From CAZNXE01 sp964576465 (GTDB taxonomy: Bacteria > Planctomycetota > Planctomycetia > Pirellulales > JAEUIK01), in NCBI GenBank assembly GCA_964576465.1, contig CAZNXE010000097.1, positions 1-17,618 of the forward strand: DNA of 17,618 nt. The letters run 5' to 3'. The notes below the pieces were generated by a model, which made no database searches, was not told where the DNA came from, and was given only the letters and a program-made list of their open reading frames with translations. Position 1 is the first letter of the stretch, and each line of letters opens with the position of its first letter. Made by a program: the position numbers and the translations under genes. This document shows, in pieces, positions 16,026 to 17,618 of this stretch.

Positions 16026-17099
16026 ATGATGAAGATGCGTGTATTGGTCGTAGGTGGATACGGCGATGTCGGAAGGCGAATCGCAACAGGACTATCCGGA
16101 GATGAAGGTCTCCAAATTGTCGTCGCTGGTCGCAACTTTGATAAAGCCGCCGCGCTTGCTTCCAAATTCGGCGAGCGTGGCGAATCGCGTCAATTCGACA
16201 TCGAAGATCGAATGGCCGTCGATGAGGCCGTGATCGATTGTGACCTCATCATTTGCTGTGTGGATCAACAGGAACCTCACCTTGTTTCCGCGGCGATTAC
16301 ACAGCGAACCAGATATCTCGACATCACAGCCGACGCGGGTTTTATTCTTCGTTGCCGAGCCATGCATCAACAGGCGGAAGCCGCCGGCGCACATGTATGG
16401 CTCGGTTCCGGGTTTTCTCCCGGACTGGTCAATGTGATGGCTCGATCCGCAACCGCAGAGCTGCCCGACGTCGATGCCGTGCATTCGTTTCTCGTGATGA
16501 GCTTGGGGGACGAAGCCGGTCCCGCGGTTCTTGAGTTCATGCTCGAAGCTGCCAGCAAATCTTTTTCGGTGGTCGGAAACAGAGAAAGGCGACCTATGTG
16601 GGCATTTCGCGGATCACGTGAAGTCGATCTACCCGGGAAAGAGAAGCGTGTCCGCGCGTATCGATTCCCGATGCCAGATCAGTTCTTCTTCCCCGAGACC
16701 TTAGGCGTTTCGACTGCTGGTTCATGGCTTGCCTTCCAGCCAGCGTGGATCAACTTGAGCTTGGCTGCTCTGTCGCATAGTCGTGCGATTCGTCTACTGC
16801 GATGGCGGATGATGAGACAAGCCATTGCGAAGGCCGTGATTTGGGCCGAGAGTGCCTTCCACGGTCGGAAGCAAGTGAAGGCCATTGTTCAGGCAAGTGG
16901 CTCAGCGGGCACCGTTCATCTAACGGTATCGGGATGCGGTCAGTCGAAAGCCACGGCAGCAAGCGCGCTGGTCATGGCTCGGATGCTGCGCGATGGCCCC
17001 ATGTCTCCACCCGGAGTGTGGCTTCCCGAACAGGTGGTTGAACCATCGCCGTATTTTCAATCTCTGGCTGAATTGGGCTGGTCCGTGAAGAGGTATTGA
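16026..17099 (+). CDS. Saccharopine dehydrogenase-family NAD(P)-binding protein
   Basis: The 357-residue protein starts with a Rossmann fold: VLVVGGYGDVGRRIA at 6-20 gives the dinucleotide-binding GGxGxxG, and VAGRNFDKA at 33-41 follows as the second strand and loop. The conserved GSGFSPGLVNVMA segment (127-139) is typical of the saccharopine dehydrogenase NADP-binding family. The family includes many enzymes of unknown substrate, and nothing here marks a lysine-pathway enzyme. Three nearby ATG codons (16026, 16029, 16035) could be the start, and no Shine-Dalgarno sequence separates them. It is 90 bases from the nifJ operon and shows no functional link to it. Confidence 0.85.
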   Translation: MMKMRVLVVGGYGDVGRRIATGLSGDEGLQIVVAGRNFDKAAALASKFGERGESRQFDIEDRMAVDEAVIDCDLIICCVDQQEPHLVSAAITQRTRYLDITADAGFILRCRAMHQQAEAAGAHVWLGSGFSPGLVNVMARSATAELPDVDAVHSFLVMSLGDEAGPAVLEFMLEAASKSFSVVGNRERRPMWAFRGSREVDLPGKEKRVRAYRFPMPDQFFFPETLGVSTAGSWLAFQPAWINLSLAALSHSRAIRLLRWRMMRQAIAKAVIWAESAFHGRKQVKAIVQASGSAGTVHLTVSGCGQSKATAASALVMARMLRDGPMSPPGVWLPEQVVEPSPYFQSLAELGWSVKRY

Positions 17100-17232
17100 A
17101 CCTGGATTCACCGAGTGACTCGCAAACCGGGCACGTTTGCGCATAAGTTGACTTACGAAGACCACAGCAAACTGCTGAGGCGATGGCACAACTCGGCAGA
17201 TCGGTCACGTGGCGATTCAGCGCCGGCTTCAA
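17100..17232. other. Non-coding stretch at the right of the window
   Basis: No convincing gene, hairpin or repeat. A weak plus-strand GTG frame crosses it (17115-17369), but the protein shows no recognisable feature and is probably spurious. With the disturbed sequence that follows, positions 17100-17618 hold no intact gene that I can support. Confidence 0.5.
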
Positions 17233-17385
17233 TTATTCTCGACGAACATCCAGCGATGCTTGCGTTCGATCTTCCAGGCAATAGATTCTTGAGACGGTGC
17301 GAACAAGTAACTTGCCTCCGGCGACCGTCGGCGCTGCCTCAAACGGGCGACGATCAAGCTTCTTCATAGCCAAGAATACACGATC
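17233..17385 (-). pseudogene. C-terminal remnant of a PQQ-type beta-propeller protein
   Basis: The minus-strand frame ending at 17233 reads MKKLDRRPFEAAPTVAGGKL followed by LVRTVSRIYCLED. This is the shape of the last blade of PQQ-repeat (BamB-like) beta-propeller proteins: a Leu-Asp turn, an Ala-Ala/Ser-Pro motif, a strand, and a closing (L/I)YC(L/I) strand. The frame stays open further right, to 17577, but upstream of about 17385 it no longer resembles the family and its third-codon base use is unremarkable. I read this as the 3' end of a gene whose body has been lost or replaced. It could instead be a short, diverged end of a real gene. Confidence 0.45.
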
Positions 17386-17457
17386 GTCGACAAGGCAAAT
17401 CAGTTCCTGATCTGGTGCCGCGAGCTTGCGATCGCGACCCCCAAACTCACGCACATC

Positions 17458-17618
17458 ATGGGGCAGTTTGCGATCAGCAAGTCGGAAGTACAGCGCATCG
17501 CCACCGTCGCCAAGCTGGAGCAGGAGACACTGGAGCGAATCGTCAACACCGAGACACCGATTGCCGTAACCGTTCACGGGTTGGGCAATAGCGATGGTGG
17601 TGTTTGCTTTGAAAAGTG
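17458..17618 (+). CDS. Partial open frame of unknown function, runs off the right edge
   Basis: From the stop at 17308-17310 this plus-strand frame is open to the end of the window. From about 17380 it has strong G/C preference at third codon positions, unlike the opposing minus-strand frame, which argues that it is coding. The first ATG is at 17458 (MGQFAISKSEVQRIATVAKL). The helix-like sequence upstream of it (IVDKANQFLIWCRELAIATP) also looks protein-coding, so the gene may be broken at its 5' end. I do not recognise the family. The visible part is mostly predicted helix, then a strand-like segment PIAVTVHGLG. Confidence 0.35.
   Translation, partial: MGQFAISKSEVQRIATVAKLEQETLERIVNTETPIAVTVHGLGNSDGGVCFEK

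Noticed and set aside
17115..17369. 84-residue plus-strand frame starting with GTG after the saccharopine dehydrogenase-family gene
   Set aside because: No Shine-Dalgarno sequence and no recognisable family; it overlaps the propeller remnant on the other strand.
1..17618. Searched by eye for CRISPR arrays, tRNA genes, transposase genes and long terminal repeats
   Set aside because: No regularly spaced repeats, tRNA-like cloverleaf or transposase motifs were seen. The search was visual, so short or diverged elements could be missed.

Overview
The window carries a complete bacterial module for hydrogen metabolism and 2-oxoacid oxidation. I see no plasmid, phage, insertion-sequence, CRISPR or RNA-gene signature. 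The organism is probably a moderately GC-rich Gram-negative bacterium. A planctomycete is my best guess, resting on the weak Shine-Dalgarno use at several starts, a sigma-54-like promoter and a remnant of a PQQ-type beta-propeller at the right edge. That assignment is an inference and only moderately supported.

Positions 88-10941 (minus strand) hold twelve genes in one tight directon: a cNMP-domain protein, then hydB-hydG-hydD-hydA, a hydrogenase maturation protease, and hypA-hypB-hypF-hypC-hypD-hypE. The four structural subunits have the composition of a group 3b (sulfhydrogenase-type, NAD(P)-linked) [NiFe]-hydrogenase: an AsrA-like Fe-S beta subunit, an FAD/NAD(P)/[2Fe-2S] gamma subunit, a small delta subunit with three [4Fe-4S] sites, and a Ni-Fe alpha subunit. 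Directly behind follow every Hyp factor needed to build the Fe(CN)2CO centre and insert nickel, plus the endopeptidase that trims the large subunit. Neighbouring genes overlap by 1-23 bases or are 3-9 bases apart, so translation is probably coupled along the whole ~10.85 kb unit.

Positions 10942-11278 are a 337-base divergent intergenic region. A good sigma-54 (-24/-12) candidate, one mismatch from consensus, lies 40 bases before the gene that reads to the right.

Positions 11279-15935 (plus strand) hold nifJ (pyruvate:ferredoxin/flavodoxin oxidoreductase, 1212 aa, all cofactor motifs intact) and, 16 bases later, a dihydroorotate-dehydrogenase-like flavoprotein that lacks the catalytic loop of true PyrD. 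Pyruvate oxidation by NifJ supplies low-potential electrons, and the hydrogenase can exchange electrons between NAD(P)H and H2. Together they look like a redox-balancing set for anoxic or fermentative conditions.

Positions 16026-17099 (plus) hold a saccharopine-dehydrogenase-family NAD(P)-binding protein that appears unrelated to the module. Positions 17100-17618 look disturbed: the last residues of a beta-propeller protein sit on the minus strand, directly against an open, unrecognised plus-strand frame that runs off the window.
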